Shown: in pieces, positions 52,497-61,797 of the stretch
How positions within the stretch are numbered: position 1 is the stretch's first letter
How the letters are laid out: every line of letters begins with the position of its first letter
Assembly: GCA_035693615.1 (NCBI GenBank)
Contig: DASSGH010000026.1
Location: 62,001-126,000, forward strand
DNA from: VAZQ01 sp035693615
GTDB lineage: Bacteria; Pseudomonadota; Alphaproteobacteria; Rhizobiales; Xanthobacteraceae
DNA: 64,000 nt
Reading direction: 5' to 3'
The notes under the pieces: model-generated
Told to the model about the DNA's origin: nothing
What the model saw: the letters and a program-made list of their open reading frames with translations, nothing else
The model's database searches: none
Made by a program: the position numbers and the translations under genes

Positions 52497-53639
52497 ATGA
52501 TCAGAAACTTCCACGTGCTCTATGTCGGCCAGATCGAGCTCGACAATGTCGGCAGCTCCGGCACGCCGGCCAACGAGCGCCGCTACTCCGACGAACGCTT
52601 GCGCGAGGTGTTTGCGACCGCGCGCGACGTGGCGCAGCACATGGATCGGCTCGGCTACGACGTGTTGTGGACCGCCGAGCATCACTTCCAGCGCGAGGGC
52701 TATGAGTGCCTGCCCAACCTGATCCAGCTCGGACTATGGCTCGCCACGCAGACCCAGCGCCTCAAGTTCGGTTGCGCGTTCAACGTCCTGCCGATGTGGC
52801 ATCCGATCCGCCTCGCCGAAGACTATGCCATGGCCGACATCGTCACCGACGGGCGCGTCATCATGGGAATCGGCCGCGGCTATCACACGCGCGAGGTGGA
52901 AACCTTCGGCGCGCCGCTCCTCGATGCGCAAGCCAACCGCGAGCTGTTCGAGGAGCAGCTTGAGCTGTTGCTCAAGTGCTTCAACGAGGATGCCTTCCAC
53001 CACAAGGGCAAATACTACGAGTGTCCGCCCCCGGTCGACTACCGCGGCTATCGGTTGAGCGAGATCACCGTCGTTCCCCGGCCCAAGCATCTGCCGGTCG
53101 ACATCTGGATGCCGATCGCCAGCGGCAAGACGATCGACCTGATGGCGCGCTACGGCCTCAAGGCGATGGTCACGCTCAACGGGCAGAAGATTTTGGACGA
53201 TGTGCTGCGCGCGTATCATGCCGCATGCGAACGGCACGGCCGCCCGAAGAAGCTCGGCGAGGACATGATCTGGGGGGCCGGCATATATCTCGCGGACACC
53301 GAAGAGGAAGCGATCCGCAGGCTCGAGCCGTCGCACGACGAACGATTCAAGTGGTTCGCGCCATTCGGGTTCGTGCGCTATGCCGACGAGCACGGGCGGA
53401 CCTGGGGCACGCCCGGCGCGCCCGCGGGCGTCCCCTCGCTGCGCGACGGCGTCGCGCAGAAGGCTTGGTTCTGCGGGCCGCCGAAACAGGTCATCGACGG
53501 CATCAAGTCGATCGCCGACCAATATCCGGGGCTCGAAGACTTCATGATCCACTGGGCCGAAGGTATGCCGCCGAAGGAATTCAAAGACCAGCTTTCCTGG
53601 TTCGCCAAGGACGTGATGCCCGCGTTCAAGCGCGCATAA
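52497..53639 (+). CDS. LLM-class flavin-dependent oxidoreductase (luciferase-like)
   Basis: A 380-aa bacterial luciferase-like monooxygenase of the FMNH2/F420 group. YDVLWTAEHHFQREGYECLPN, FGCAFNVLPMWHPIRLAEDYAMADIVTDGRVIMGIGRGYHTRE are family patterns, as is PVDIWMPIASGKTIDLMARYG. Such enzymes oxidise alkanes, sulfonates, nitriloacetate or long-chain aldehydes. No reductase gene is adjacent. A D-hydroxyacid dehydrogenase gene follows after 45 bases and may share the message. Confidence 0.88.
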   Translation: MIRNFHVLYVGQIELDNVGSSGTPANERRYSDERLREVFATARDVAQHMDRLGYDVLWTAEHHFQREGYECLPNLIQLGLWLATQTQRLKFGCAFNVLPMWHPIRLAEDYAMADIVTDGRVIMGIGRGYHTREVETFGAPLLDAQANRELFEEQLELLLKCFNEDAFHHKGKYYECPPPVDYRGYRLSEITVVPRPKHLPVDIWMPIASGKTIDLMARYGLKAMVTLNGQKILDDVLRAYHAACERHGRPKKLGEDMIWGAGIYLADTEEEAIRRLEPSHDERFKWFAPFGFVRYADEHGRTWGTPGAPAGVPSLRDGVAQKAWFCGPPKQVIDGIKSIADQYPGLEDFMIHWAEGMPPKEFKDQLSWFAKDVMPAFKRA

Positions 53640-53684
53640 CCCGCCGCGCGTGCGCACTTCCCGAGATCAAGGACCTCCACAGCA

Positions 53685-54734
53685 ATGAAGGACAACGTCA
53701 AGCGCGTGTTCTACGTGCGCTACCTCGCGCATCCCTGCTATCTCGAGATCATCGCGCAGCGGCCCGAGATCAGGCTCGACAAGCTCGAGAATGATACCGC
53801 GGACGAGGTCGTGGAGCCGATCATCGCGGCGGCGCACGCCTACCAGATCGGCTCGGCACGCGACGAGCTGAACCCGCGCTTCTACGTCCAGCGCGAGCTC
53901 ATCGCGCGCATGCCCAACCTGCTCGTGGTCTCCACCAACGGCGCCGGCTTCGATACCGTCAATGTCAAGGATTGCACCGACGCTGGCGTGCTCGTCGTCA
54001 ACCAGACGGGCGGCAACGCCGAGGCGGTGGCGGCGCACGTGCTCGCGATGGTGCTCATGCTCTCCAAGCAGATCATCCAGACCAATCATGCGTTGCGACG
54101 CGGCACGATGGCCGACCGCAGCGCCTTTATGGGCAACGACGTGAAGGGACGCACCATCGGGATCGTCGGCATCGGCAACGTCGGTCGCCGCATCGCCGAG
54201 CTTTGCCGCGCCCTGGGCATGCAGGTCATCGCCTGCGATCCATTTCTCGATGACAAAACCATCGCCGCGCGCGGTGGCATCAAAGTCACGCTCGACGAGC
54301 TGCTGCGGCGCGCCGACTTCGTGTCCATCAACTGCCCGCTCGACGAGAGCACGCGCGGCATGATCGGCGCGCGCGAGTTCGCGCTGATGCAGCCGCATGC
54401 TTATTTCATCACCACGGCGCGCGGCTTCATCCATGACGAGCGCGCGCTGGTCGAGGCGCTGCGCGGAAAGAAAATCGCCGGCGCCGGGATCGACGTGTGG
54501 GACAAGGAGCCGCCCGCGGCCGACCATGCGCTGCTGCAATTCGACAATGTGATCGCCAGCCCGCACACCGCCGGCATGACGCGCGAAGCGCGCGCCAATA
54601 TGGGCCGCATCGCCGCCGAGCAGCTCGTCATGACGCTCGACGGCAAGCGCCCGCCGCGGATCGTCAACCCGCAAGTGTGGCCGGCCTATGCCAAGCGGTT
54701 CGAGGCGACCTTCGGGTTTCGCCCGGAAGGTTAG
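53685..54734 (+). CDS. D-2-hydroxyacid dehydrogenase (NAD)
   Basis: A 349-aa D-isomer-specific 2-hydroxyacid dehydrogenase. The NAD fold has TIGIVGIGNVGRRIAEL; the catalytic arginine lies in TTARGFIHDE, the glutamate in GIDVWDKEPPA and the histidine in ASPHTAGMT. The N-terminal substrate domain is complete. Members reduce or oxidise 2-keto/2-hydroxy acids. It is 45 bases downstream of the LLM oxidoreductase. Confidence 0.9.
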   Translation: MKDNVKRVFYVRYLAHPCYLEIIAQRPEIRLDKLENDTADEVVEPIIAAAHAYQIGSARDELNPRFYVQRELIARMPNLLVVSTNGAGFDTVNVKDCTDAGVLVVNQTGGNAEAVAAHVLAMVLMLSKQIIQTNHALRRGTMADRSAFMGNDVKGRTIGIVGIGNVGRRIAELCRALGMQVIACDPFLDDKTIAARGGIKVTLDELLRRADFVSINCPLDESTRGMIGAREFALMQPHAYFITTARGFIHDERALVEALRGKKIAGAGIDVWDKEPPAADHALLQFDNVIASPHTAGMTREARANMGRIAAEQLVMTLDGKRPPRIVNPQVWPAYAKRFEATFGFRPEG

Positions 54735-54930
54735 GCTCGCCAAGGCGCACAAGGCGAAATGATGGCGTCCGTGCAGCACGGCGATGCCGCGGATGGATGC
54801 AAAATAATACCGTTCGCGCCGACGGCATTCTCCCGTCTCACTGGCATAATTTGCGCGCCTAACTATACTCCCGCCGCGTCGGGTCCACCTCGTCTTCCGA
54901 CGATCTCAGATAAGTGCACGGGAGATTTCG

Positions 54931-55179
54931 ATGAAACGCGTAATGCTTGCCCTCGCCACGTTGTTGCTTGTCGGCGCCGTCATGCCGGCGGCCGATGCCC
55001 GGATCGTGCAGCCTCCGTGGGTCGTGGTGCGCTGGTCGCTCTTGGGCGACTGCAAGATTTGGCGCAACGATATTAACGGCCCGTGGGGTCCCGGCTGGCA
55101 GGCGGTGGCCTATGCCGGCAGCTACCCGGAAGCCTACGGAAAGCTGCAGGCTCTCATTGCACGCAGGTGGTGCAGTTAA
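54931..55179 (+). CDS. Small secreted protein, unknown function
   Basis: An 82-aa protein with a signal peptide ending near ADARI and a short tryptophan-rich mature part (WVVVRWSLLGDCKIW, GPWGPGWQAV), with cysteines in GDCK and the C-terminal RWCS that may pair. GGGAG precedes the ATG. A perfect terminator follows. I know no function. Confidence 0.7.
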   Translation: MKRVMLALATLLLVGAVMPAADARIVQPPWVVVRWSLLGDCKIWRNDINGPWGPGWQAVAYAGSYPEAYGKLQALIARRWCS

Positions 55180-55202
55180 CCGCCTCAATTATCGCACACC
55201 AG

Positions 55203-55233
55203 TTTCGCCCGGCCCTGCCGGGCGAAATTTTTT
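55203..55233 (+). terminator. Rho-independent terminator, perfect 11-base stem
   Basis: TTTCGCCCGGC and GCCGGGCGAAA pair perfectly over a CCT loop, followed by six Ts. It ends the transcript of the small secreted protein gene. Confidence 0.9.
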
Positions 55234-55270
55234 GCGAGAGCGCGCGCCGGCGCGCGCGCGTGGCCGCGCG

Positions 55271-56134
55271 TCAGCCCAGGATAGGCGAGCGAAAAAGCCG
55301 GAAATTTCCCCCTGCTGCCCGATCGGGGTCCTCCCGGTGCGGGAAGTGACCGACGTCGGGAAACGGCGCAAGATCAAGATCAGCGAAGGTCTCGCCGAGA
55401 CCATCCGTCCACGCGTAAGGAAACAAGGGATCGTGCTCCGCCCAGCGAACGCACGTGGGCGAGGCAATACGCGGCAATGCTTCCGCCTCGCCCTTCATCA
55501 TGGCGATGCGACCTGCATGCGATGCGCGGTAGTGGGCAAAGCCCCCTGCCAGATTTCCGGGCTTTAAAAAGTTTTCCGTGAAAAGTGGGAGCACATCGTC
55601 AAACGCAGTCTTGCGATGTGACCAGTGCCGCAGGAAATACGAAATATACATCTCACAGGTCAGCCGCGAGGCACCCACGAGAGCTGGCGCCATATCCATC
55701 TGATTGAAGGATTGATACCAAATCTGATTCAATCGATCCGGCGCACCCATCCGCGGCCCAATTCCAGGATAGACGAAGTCGAAAAAGAATAGTCCTGCGA
55801 CACGCTCCGGCGCTTTACGCGCAAGCGGTTGCATCGCCGCACCCCCGACGTCGTGGCCGACAATGCCGGCCCGCGTAATCCCAAGCGCATCCAACACCGC
55901 CAGCATGTCCGCGGCGTGATCTGCCGGGCCGAACGGCCCACTCGGTTTGTCGCTGTCACCGAAGCCGCGCAGATCGGGGGCGATGAGCCTGTACCGCTTC
56001 GATAAGCGGAGCATGACAGGTTCCCACGTCAGCCAGAATTCCGGCCAACCGTGGAGCAGCAGAAGCGGCGCCCCTTCGCCCAATTCGGCGATGTGCAATG
56101 AAGCTCCATTCACCCGCAGCGCCTGATGTCGCAT
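55271..56134 (-). CDS. Alpha/beta hydrolase, epoxide hydrolase-like, altered C-terminus
   Basis: A 287-aa hydrolase. HGWPEFWLTWEPV carries the oxyanion motif, VGHDVGGAAM the aspartate nucleophile of epoxide hydrolases and dehalogenases, and FPDVGHFPHRE the catalytic histidine. The last residues (GGNFRLFRSPILG) do not fit the family. In the next frame the same DNA reads GEISGFFARLSW, the usual end (EIxxFF). An extra G in the run of five at 55308-55312 (C on the plus strand) would explain it. All catalytic residues precede the change. Confidence 0.85.
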   Translation of the reverse strand: MRHQALRVNGASLHIAELGEGAPLLLLHGWPEFWLTWEPVMLRLSKRYRLIAPDLRGFGDSDKPSGPFGPADHAADMLAVLDALGITRAGIVGHDVGGAAMQPLARKAPERVAGLFFFDFVYPGIGPRMGAPDRLNQIWYQSFNQMDMAPALVGASRLTCEMYISYFLRHWSHRKTAFDDVLPLFTENFLKPGNLAGGFAHYRASHAGRIAMMKGEAEALPRIASPTCVRWAEHDPLFPYAWTDGLGETFADLDLAPFPDVGHFPHREDPDRAAGGNFRLFRSPILG

Positions 56135-56318
56135 GTGACCTCACATAAGCTCGGCGTGGTGTTTCCTCGCACCGAGGATTTCCGGTTATGGCCCGTCTGC
56201 ATGACCCCGGCGAGGGCGCCTCAAGCAAAAATCCAACCTTTCTCCAGGACAAATCTAGCGCCCGGCAAAGCCTGGCGCCTGCGCTCGGGGCATCCTCTTT
56301 CGAGACGGAGGAGAGCCC

Positions 56319-56504
56319 GTGGACCGTCGCTTTACACCTCTATCGCCGGAAGACCAGCGCGAATTCGATCGCTGGCTCAAAGCAAATGCCATCGTCGGTT
56401 TGATCGTTGCGGTCGGATTGGTGGCAGGCTCGAACTCTATGGGACGATCTGATTCGGCGGCGACTGATAGTCCGAGATCCTCGGATATTGCCACGTCGAG
56501 ATAG
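56319..56504 (+). CDS. 61-aa single-span membrane protein
   Basis: The protein starts (GTG) with a polar FTPLSPEDQREFDRWLKAN segment, then one helix AIVGLIVAVGLVAGS and a polar tail. GGAGGAG lies seven bases before the GTG. The PLSPEDQREFDRWL pattern recurs in short membrane proteins of Bradyrhizobium. Function unknown. Confidence 0.6.
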   Translation: MDRRFTPLSPEDQREFDRWLKANAIVGLIVAVGLVAGSNSMGRSDSAATDSPRSSDIATSR

Positions 56505-56616
56505 AAATCGTTAGCATTCGGCCGCAAGTTCTTCCTTCGGATCGATGAACGAAGCGCATTGCGCCGGTCATGCCCAGGCCCGATTCTCCGCTGCAGATTG
56601 AATCGGAGCAACGAGC

Positions 56617-57144
56617 ATGGTTTCACCCTTACTACGAACGCTGATGACCGGAGCTGGATCGAGCGGCCAGCTCATTGGCGCCCTGGTCATACTTCTCTTG
56701 TATCTTGTCGTCGGTTTGCTCAGCGCGATTGGAAGCATCCTCGTCTTTCGCCGAGTCTTCCAAGGACGGTGGGAGCAGATTTTCTGGGCCTTGTTCCTTG
56801 TGGTGATTGCCGCCTTTTATCTAAGCTTCGCTGCCTATTTCGAGGCATCAACGCATGCTTGGCAAACCGAAGTCGTCGCCGTTGCCGTTTTCGTGGCTTG
56901 TGCGGTAGCCGGGTTGTTTTTCCGATCTGCTATTGCCCTCGGCTATGTCATGCATGGGCTCTGGGATTTATCTCACTGTCTATCCGGGTCTTCACTTTCG
57001 GGACTGTCGATAACTGAAATCCCGCTGGGCTACGGTATCTTTTGCTCGACGTATGACTTTACGGTCGCGTGCTATCTCATGATCAGTGATACCGCCTGGC
57101 ATGCGCCCGGCAAGTTCGACCTTTACTTCTGGCGCGGTCCGTGA
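56617..57144 (+). CDS. DUF6010-family membrane protein
   Basis: A 175-aa protein with four to five helices. GYVMHGLWDLSHC and EIPLGYGIFCSTYDFTVACYL are the DUF6010 signatures, with conserved histidine and cysteine near the membrane face. GGAG precedes the ATG. Base composition is lower than in neighbours. Unknown function. Confidence 0.8.
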   Translation: MVSPLLRTLMTGAGSSGQLIGALVILLLYLVVGLLSAIGSILVFRRVFQGRWEQIFWALFLVVIAAFYLSFAAYFEASTHAWQTEVVAVAVFVACAVAGLFFRSAIALGYVMHGLWDLSHCLSGSSLSGLSITEIPLGYGIFCSTYDFTVACYLMISDTAWHAPGKFDLYFWRGP

Positions 57145-57262
57145 CCGGATCGATCGGCACGACCGCACCGTCAACGCCGATTGCTATGGCTCCAAGCGGT
57201 GGATTGGCACGTCAAATTTGCTGTGCTGCACAGCACCGCTTGACCTGGTAGAGGGATGGGCC

Positions 57263-58249
57263 ATGAAGCGACGCGATTTCATCACGCTGCTCGGGGGCGC
57301 GGCGGCTTGGCCGCTTGCGGCACGCGCGCAGCAGGCGCCTACGGCCGTCATCGGCTTCCTCGGTCTGACGTCGCAGAGCGAGTGGGCGAAATTCGTCTTG
57401 GCGCTTCGCAACGGCTTGGCCGAAACCGGCTACGTCGAAGGCCGAAACCTCAGGATCGAGTACCGCTGGGCGGATGGCCACTACGAGCAGTTGCCGGCCA
57501 TGGCGGCCGACTTGGTTCGACAAAAGGTTGATGCCATCGTGACGATTGCCCCACCGGCCGCGCTCGCGGCCAAGGCCGCCACCACCACTATCCCGATTGT
57601 CTTCTTTATGGGCTCTGACCCAGTCCAGCACGGAGTGGTCACGAGCCTCAATCGGCCGGGCGGCAACATCACCGGCGTGACTGTACTGGCCAATGAGATC
57701 GGAGTGAAGCGTCTGGAATTGCTGCGCGAGATAGCGCCGGCCCGCGTGGCCGCAGGTGTCATTGCCCTGCTGCGCAACCCAACCAACCAGAACGCCGAGC
57801 CTGACGCGCGCGCGACGCGGGAGGCTGCCGCCGTGGTGGGACAAGAGTTGGCCGTCGTGAATGCCAGCACGGACACGGAGATCGACGCGGCCTTCGACGG
57901 GTTTCCGCGGCAGCGGGTCGCGGCGGTGCTGATCAATCCCGATCCGTTTCTGCTTCGCTGGCGGGATCGGATCGCCGCGCTGGCATTGCATCACCGGTTA
58001 CCGACCATCTTCCATCTGCGCGAGCCCGTCGTTGCCGGCGGCTTGATGAGCTATGGCGCGAGCTTTGCCGATGCGCATCGTCAGGCCGGTGTCTATGTCG
58101 GCCGTATCCTCAAGGGCGAGAAACCAGGCGACCTGCCGGTCCCGCAAGCGACCAAGTTCGAGCTAGTGATCAATCTCAAGACTGCGAAGGCGCTCGGCAT
58201 CGAGGTGCCACCGACGCTGCTCGCGCGCGCCGACGAGGTGATCGAATAA
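57263..58249 (+). CDS. ABC_sub_bind-family substrate-binding protein
   Basis: A 328-aa exported binding protein of PF04392 type with the classic leader MKRRDFITLLGGAAAWPLA. LRNGLAETGYVEGRNLRIEYRWADG, LNRPGGNITGVTVLA, KRLELLREIAP and KALGIEVPPTLLARADEVIE are hallmarks. GAGGGATGG precedes the ATG. It resembles the protein at 39937-40914. No transport partners lie nearby, as usual for the family. Ligand unknown. Confidence 0.92.
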   Translation: MKRRDFITLLGGAAAWPLAARAQQAPTAVIGFLGLTSQSEWAKFVLALRNGLAETGYVEGRNLRIEYRWADGHYEQLPAMAADLVRQKVDAIVTIAPPAALAAKAATTTIPIVFFMGSDPVQHGVVTSLNRPGGNITGVTVLANEIGVKRLELLREIAPARVAAGVIALLRNPTNQNAEPDARATREAAAVVGQELAVVNASTDTEIDAAFDGFPRQRVAAVLINPDPFLLRWRDRIAALALHHRLPTIFHLREPVVAGGLMSYGASFADAHRQAGVYVGRILKGEKPGDLPVPQATKFELVINLKTAKALGIEVPPTLLARADEVIE

Positions 58250-58284
58250 CTGTGATTTTTGCAGCTTGCGCCGCTGTTGGCACG

Positions 58285-61200
58285 TCAGCCGAAGCCGGGG
58301 CCGAGCACATATCCCAGCAGCGCCGTGCCGCCAAAACTGCCAAGCGGCAATAACATGGCGCGTACCAGGGGCTGCTGCGAGAATGGACTGAACGCGCCCT
58401 CGCGCAGCTCCTCGATCCGACGCAAGAGCAGCTCCAGCTGGCTCGTAGTCTGCGCGCCGCTGCTCTCGCCCTTGGCGATCATGAGCCGCTCGGTGAGCCG
58501 GCGGCGCGCCTCGGCGCGCGTGGCCTCGGCCGACAATCGAAGCGCCACCCCGCAGAAGGTGACGATGAGGACGGCGACTGCCATCGTAACGAGGTCCGGA
58601 ATGCTGCGCCCATAATTGGCCAGCACCGGACTGTGCGAGACGACGATCAGGGCGATGATCAGGAACGGCCAATACAACAGCGTGTTGATGCGCTTGCTGC
58701 GCTTGGCGACAAAGAGGAGATCGATGCAGTCGGCAACGACCCCCTGCGGCAGACCGTATCGCCTGCTGAATTCCCGCAGCGTCCGCTCCGGCCAAACTAT
58801 GGTCGGGGTGCGGATATCACGGGTCAGCTGCCAGCACAGCCAAGTGGCATCCGCGACGAAAAAGATCAGGAGGAGGGTAACCCCGAACAGCAGCGGGGTG
58901 ACGGCATAGTAAAATACGGCACTTAGATCGCCCCTGGTCGGGGCGTGTGGATTGCCGAAGATCAAAAAAAGAATGCACCAGAGCACGCCCATGGCCACCA
59001 CGCCGGCGACGACACGGACAATGCGGGCCCCTAGCCGTCCGCGGTAGAAGTACTTGCCCCAGAAAGTCAACACGTCATCCCCCGCAAAATCCGGCAGTCG
59101 ATATCCGAAACGGCGCGCCAGCCAGGTCAAGCGCCGCCCAGCCGCAAGGAGCACAGTTTGCTCCTTCTCGAGATCATCGCGCACTTGCTTCAGGTGCAAC
59201 TCGTCCTCGATCTGCTTCAAATTGTCATTTAGCGCGTCTAGGCTGAACAAGAGCAGCCAGATGCACAGCAGCAGCGTCGCCAAGCGCAGGAAGATCGTCG
59301 GCCAGAGGCTGATACCCTCTAGCAGTCTGATCGGCTGGCCGCCTTGCGTCAGCCAAGTGCCGACCGGCGTGGCCATGACAAAGCCAACCCCCAGAATGGT
59401 GAGGATGCCGAAATAGACGAGGCCCTTCGTGGAGCGCGGGAACGGCGGCGAGCCGCTTTGCATGCCGTCCTGGTCTCGATGCCTGAACAACCTAACGCCC
59501 GGAAAGAACACAAGGCCGAACCCGATGAGGAGCCCAACGCCCGCGAGACCTCGCCTCGTACGCGTGCTGAGCTCGGGCACCATCGCCGTGGCGACAGGCT
59601 GGACGAGGTGGCACTTGGTCAATTCGTCCTTGCATCCGGGGTGATCGGCGCGGAAGAATTCGCTGCGAGCGGGCGTGCATGAGCCGGACGGTTGAGTTCC
59701 AGCCGTGTCCTCCTCGCAGTCGCGCAAGGCCGCCTCGCATGCATCGGACTTCGGCGGGACTGCGCCGGCAAACTGGAATTCCTGCGAGCTGCCGATCTCG
59801 AATAGCAGCGGAGCCTTCGACCAGCACGGAGAGGGCACCTCATCGCTGCGGACCGCGACGCGTGCAGCGAGGAATTCGGCCGTCTGGTAGCTGCTCCTGA
59901 ACGGCGGAATTTCTTTCTGAATGTCAGGCCGCAGCTGCAAGCCGAATCCCGAGGCGACCAGGAGGTTGCGCGTGCTCTGGCCGGCCGGATGAAGCAGCAG
60001 GGCGTCGAGATCGGTGGTGAAGAACCAGGCGTCCGAAAACAGCGGCCGCAAGGCTTGCAACACGAGCAATTTGTCGTAGACATCGGAGCCGAGAACGCCA
60101 ACGGCCGCAATGCCTCCTTGATCTGTGCTGCGCAGTTCCGCATCCAGTTGTCGGATGCGATCCCCAAGACGTCGAAGGTAGTCGTACTGGCCCTGGCCCT
60201 CGGGACGGTCCTTCGCGCTCGGATCGGGTCGGTTCTTGATGCTATCCTTGTTGTCCTTGCCATCCTTGTTTGGCTTGTTGTCGCTGTCCTTGCCGCCGCT
60301 GCCGGAGTCCAAGCCGGCGACGTTCGGCATCTGGCCGTCCAGCCCGCGCAAGTATTCGTAGCGATGCAGCCACCCGGGATCTCGATCAGGTTTATCCGGC
60401 TTGCACGCGTCATCTCGCAAACAGCGCGCCATCGTGTCGGGGAGTGCCCGCCCGTACAGCGTGTCCCACTCGGAGATGAGTACAATGTGGTGGTTGCCGT
60501 CGGCAGGCTGACCAACAATCCACCGCGCAGTCCGAATCAGCGGCGCTGAAATCAAATTCCATTTCGCGATCCAACCGATTTCGCTGGGGCGGCTCTGCTG
60601 AACGACACCGCGCAGGGCCAGTTCGGCAGTGATCGTGCGAGCAAGCGCTTCGTCCGTGGCGATCAGTCGGTAGAGTGCGATGCCTCTATCGCGAAAGAAA
60701 TCTCTGAGGCAACTGCCCGAGGCGAGACAAGGCGAGTTTGAATCGATGCGATCAGGCATCAATGTTGCATCGCTGGCGGTTGCGTCGGAGACGTAGAACT
60801 GGGGGGGAGCGACCGAATTTGGACAGATCCCGCCCGACCAGTCGTCTTTCGACCAACCCCTGCCGTTGACCTCATCGACCATCGCCTTCAGCGTCGTTGA
60901 GAGCTGCGGACCAAGAATCTTTACAAAGCGCTTGTCAGCAGGGAGCTTGTCAGCACGGTTGTCCTTGGCCGGAGGGCTAGGACACAAAAGCTTGGCAAAC
61001 TGTTGCAGTGGAGCGGCGGGCGTACGTGGCGCGTTCGCGGCCAGCGCGTCTTCGTCGAACCAAAGCACGAGAATTCGGGATCCTTTCTTGCCGTTGACCC
61101 GCTCGGGGTCCCTCCTGAACCATTCGTATGGGACGATCTTAGGCAACGTAGGCGGCGACGCGGCTGAATGGACGGGGGCGGACCTGCCGATTGCTCCTCG

Positions 61201-61797
61201 CCGATTCACTACCCAACGGTAGGCTGCCTTGCCGGCTGCGCACGGGCCATTCGCGGCGATGCGATGACCGTGCCACCAACAAGCGCCCGCGCCGGGCCAG
61301 AAGAATCCGATATGCTGCGCATTCTCCGGCACGAAGCCCTCGGCATTTAGTCCCGCCAGGACTGCATAGCGTTTGCGTCGCCGGGCTTCCTGATCCTCCG
61401 AATAGGACGATGCGGAAGCCGATACCACCAGCGTAAGGTCAGGCAGCGCGTCCGGTGCTGCTTTCTCGGATGTCTGCGCGGCTGCTGGGGGATTCAAAGG
61501 ATGACGACAGTACGTTTCGATGTCTTCGTATCCGCCGTTGCGGCCGTCGCAGTTCTTCGGGTTGAGGCCCGAGGACTTTGCAAGATAGTCGGCAACGGCC
61601 GCAAAGGGATCCTGCCACAATCGCGCGTCGACGTGTTGCTCCCCGACCCGTTCGGGGATGGACCGCTCGGTGCTCGCTGGGCGGCTGCCCTGGAGCGACA
61701 CCTGCGGCTGCGCCACGAGGTACGTTCCGGCAGCGACGAGCAGGATCCAGATGAAGCCGTTGCCGCCGAGGTTCGGGAACTTGGAGTCCTCTGCCAT
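58285..61797 (-). CDS. Very large membrane protein of unknown function (1170 aa)
   Basis: I recognise no family. A single N-terminal helix (about residues 15-33) is followed by a periplasmic or extracytoplasmic part of roughly 700 residues. This holds two alternating alpha/beta-looking repeats with hydrophobic strands, for example RILVLWFDED, HHIVLISEWD and AVGVLGSDVYDKLLVLQAL, which resemble Rossmann-like periplasmic-binding folds. A Gly/Lys/Asp-rich linker lies near residue 510. Then come about seven membrane helices, a coiled-coil-like segment (LKQIEDELHLKQVRDDLEKEQ) and a short cytoplasmic end. ATG 61797 is preceded by GGAG. Its size and layout suggest a sensor or transporter. Confidence 0.8.
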   Translation of the reverse strand: MAEDSKFPNLGGNGFIWILLVAAGTYLVAQPQVSLQGSRPASTERSIPERVGEQHVDARLWQDPFAAVADYLAKSSGLNPKNCDGRNGGYEDIETYCRHPLNPPAAAQTSEKAAPDALPDLTLVVSASASSYSEDQEARRRKRYAVLAGLNAEGFVPENAQHIGFFWPGAGACWWHGHRIAANGPCAAGKAAYRWVVNRRGAIGRSAPVHSAASPPTLPKIVPYEWFRRDPERVNGKKGSRILVLWFDEDALAANAPRTPAAPLQQFAKLLCPSPPAKDNRADKLPADKRFVKILGPQLSTTLKAMVDEVNGRGWSKDDWSGGICPNSVAPPQFYVSDATASDATLMPDRIDSNSPCLASGSCLRDFFRDRGIALYRLIATDEALARTITAELALRGVVQQSRPSEIGWIAKWNLISAPLIRTARWIVGQPADGNHHIVLISEWDTLYGRALPDTMARCLRDDACKPDKPDRDPGWLHRYEYLRGLDGQMPNVAGLDSGSGGKDSDNKPNKDGKDNKDSIKNRPDPSAKDRPEGQGQYDYLRRLGDRIRQLDAELRSTDQGGIAAVGVLGSDVYDKLLVLQALRPLFSDAWFFTTDLDALLLHPAGQSTRNLLVASGFGLQLRPDIQKEIPPFRSSYQTAEFLAARVAVRSDEVPSPCWSKAPLLFEIGSSQEFQFAGAVPPKSDACEAALRDCEEDTAGTQPSGSCTPARSEFFRADHPGCKDELTKCHLVQPVATAMVPELSTRTRRGLAGVGLLIGFGLVFFPGVRLFRHRDQDGMQSGSPPFPRSTKGLVYFGILTILGVGFVMATPVGTWLTQGGQPIRLLEGISLWPTIFLRLATLLLCIWLLLFSLDALNDNLKQIEDELHLKQVRDDLEKEQTVLLAAGRRLTWLARRFGYRLPDFAGDDVLTFWGKYFYRGRLGARIVRVVAGVVAMGVLWCILFLIFGNPHAPTRGDLSAVFYYAVTPLLFGVTLLLIFFVADATWLCWQLTRDIRTPTIVWPERTLREFSRRYGLPQGVVADCIDLLFVAKRSKRINTLLYWPFLIIALIVVSHSPVLANYGRSIPDLVTMAVAVLIVTFCGVALRLSAEATRAEARRRLTERLMIAKGESSGAQTTSQLELLLRRIEELREGAFSPFSQQPLVRAMLLPLGSFGGTALLGYVLGPGFG

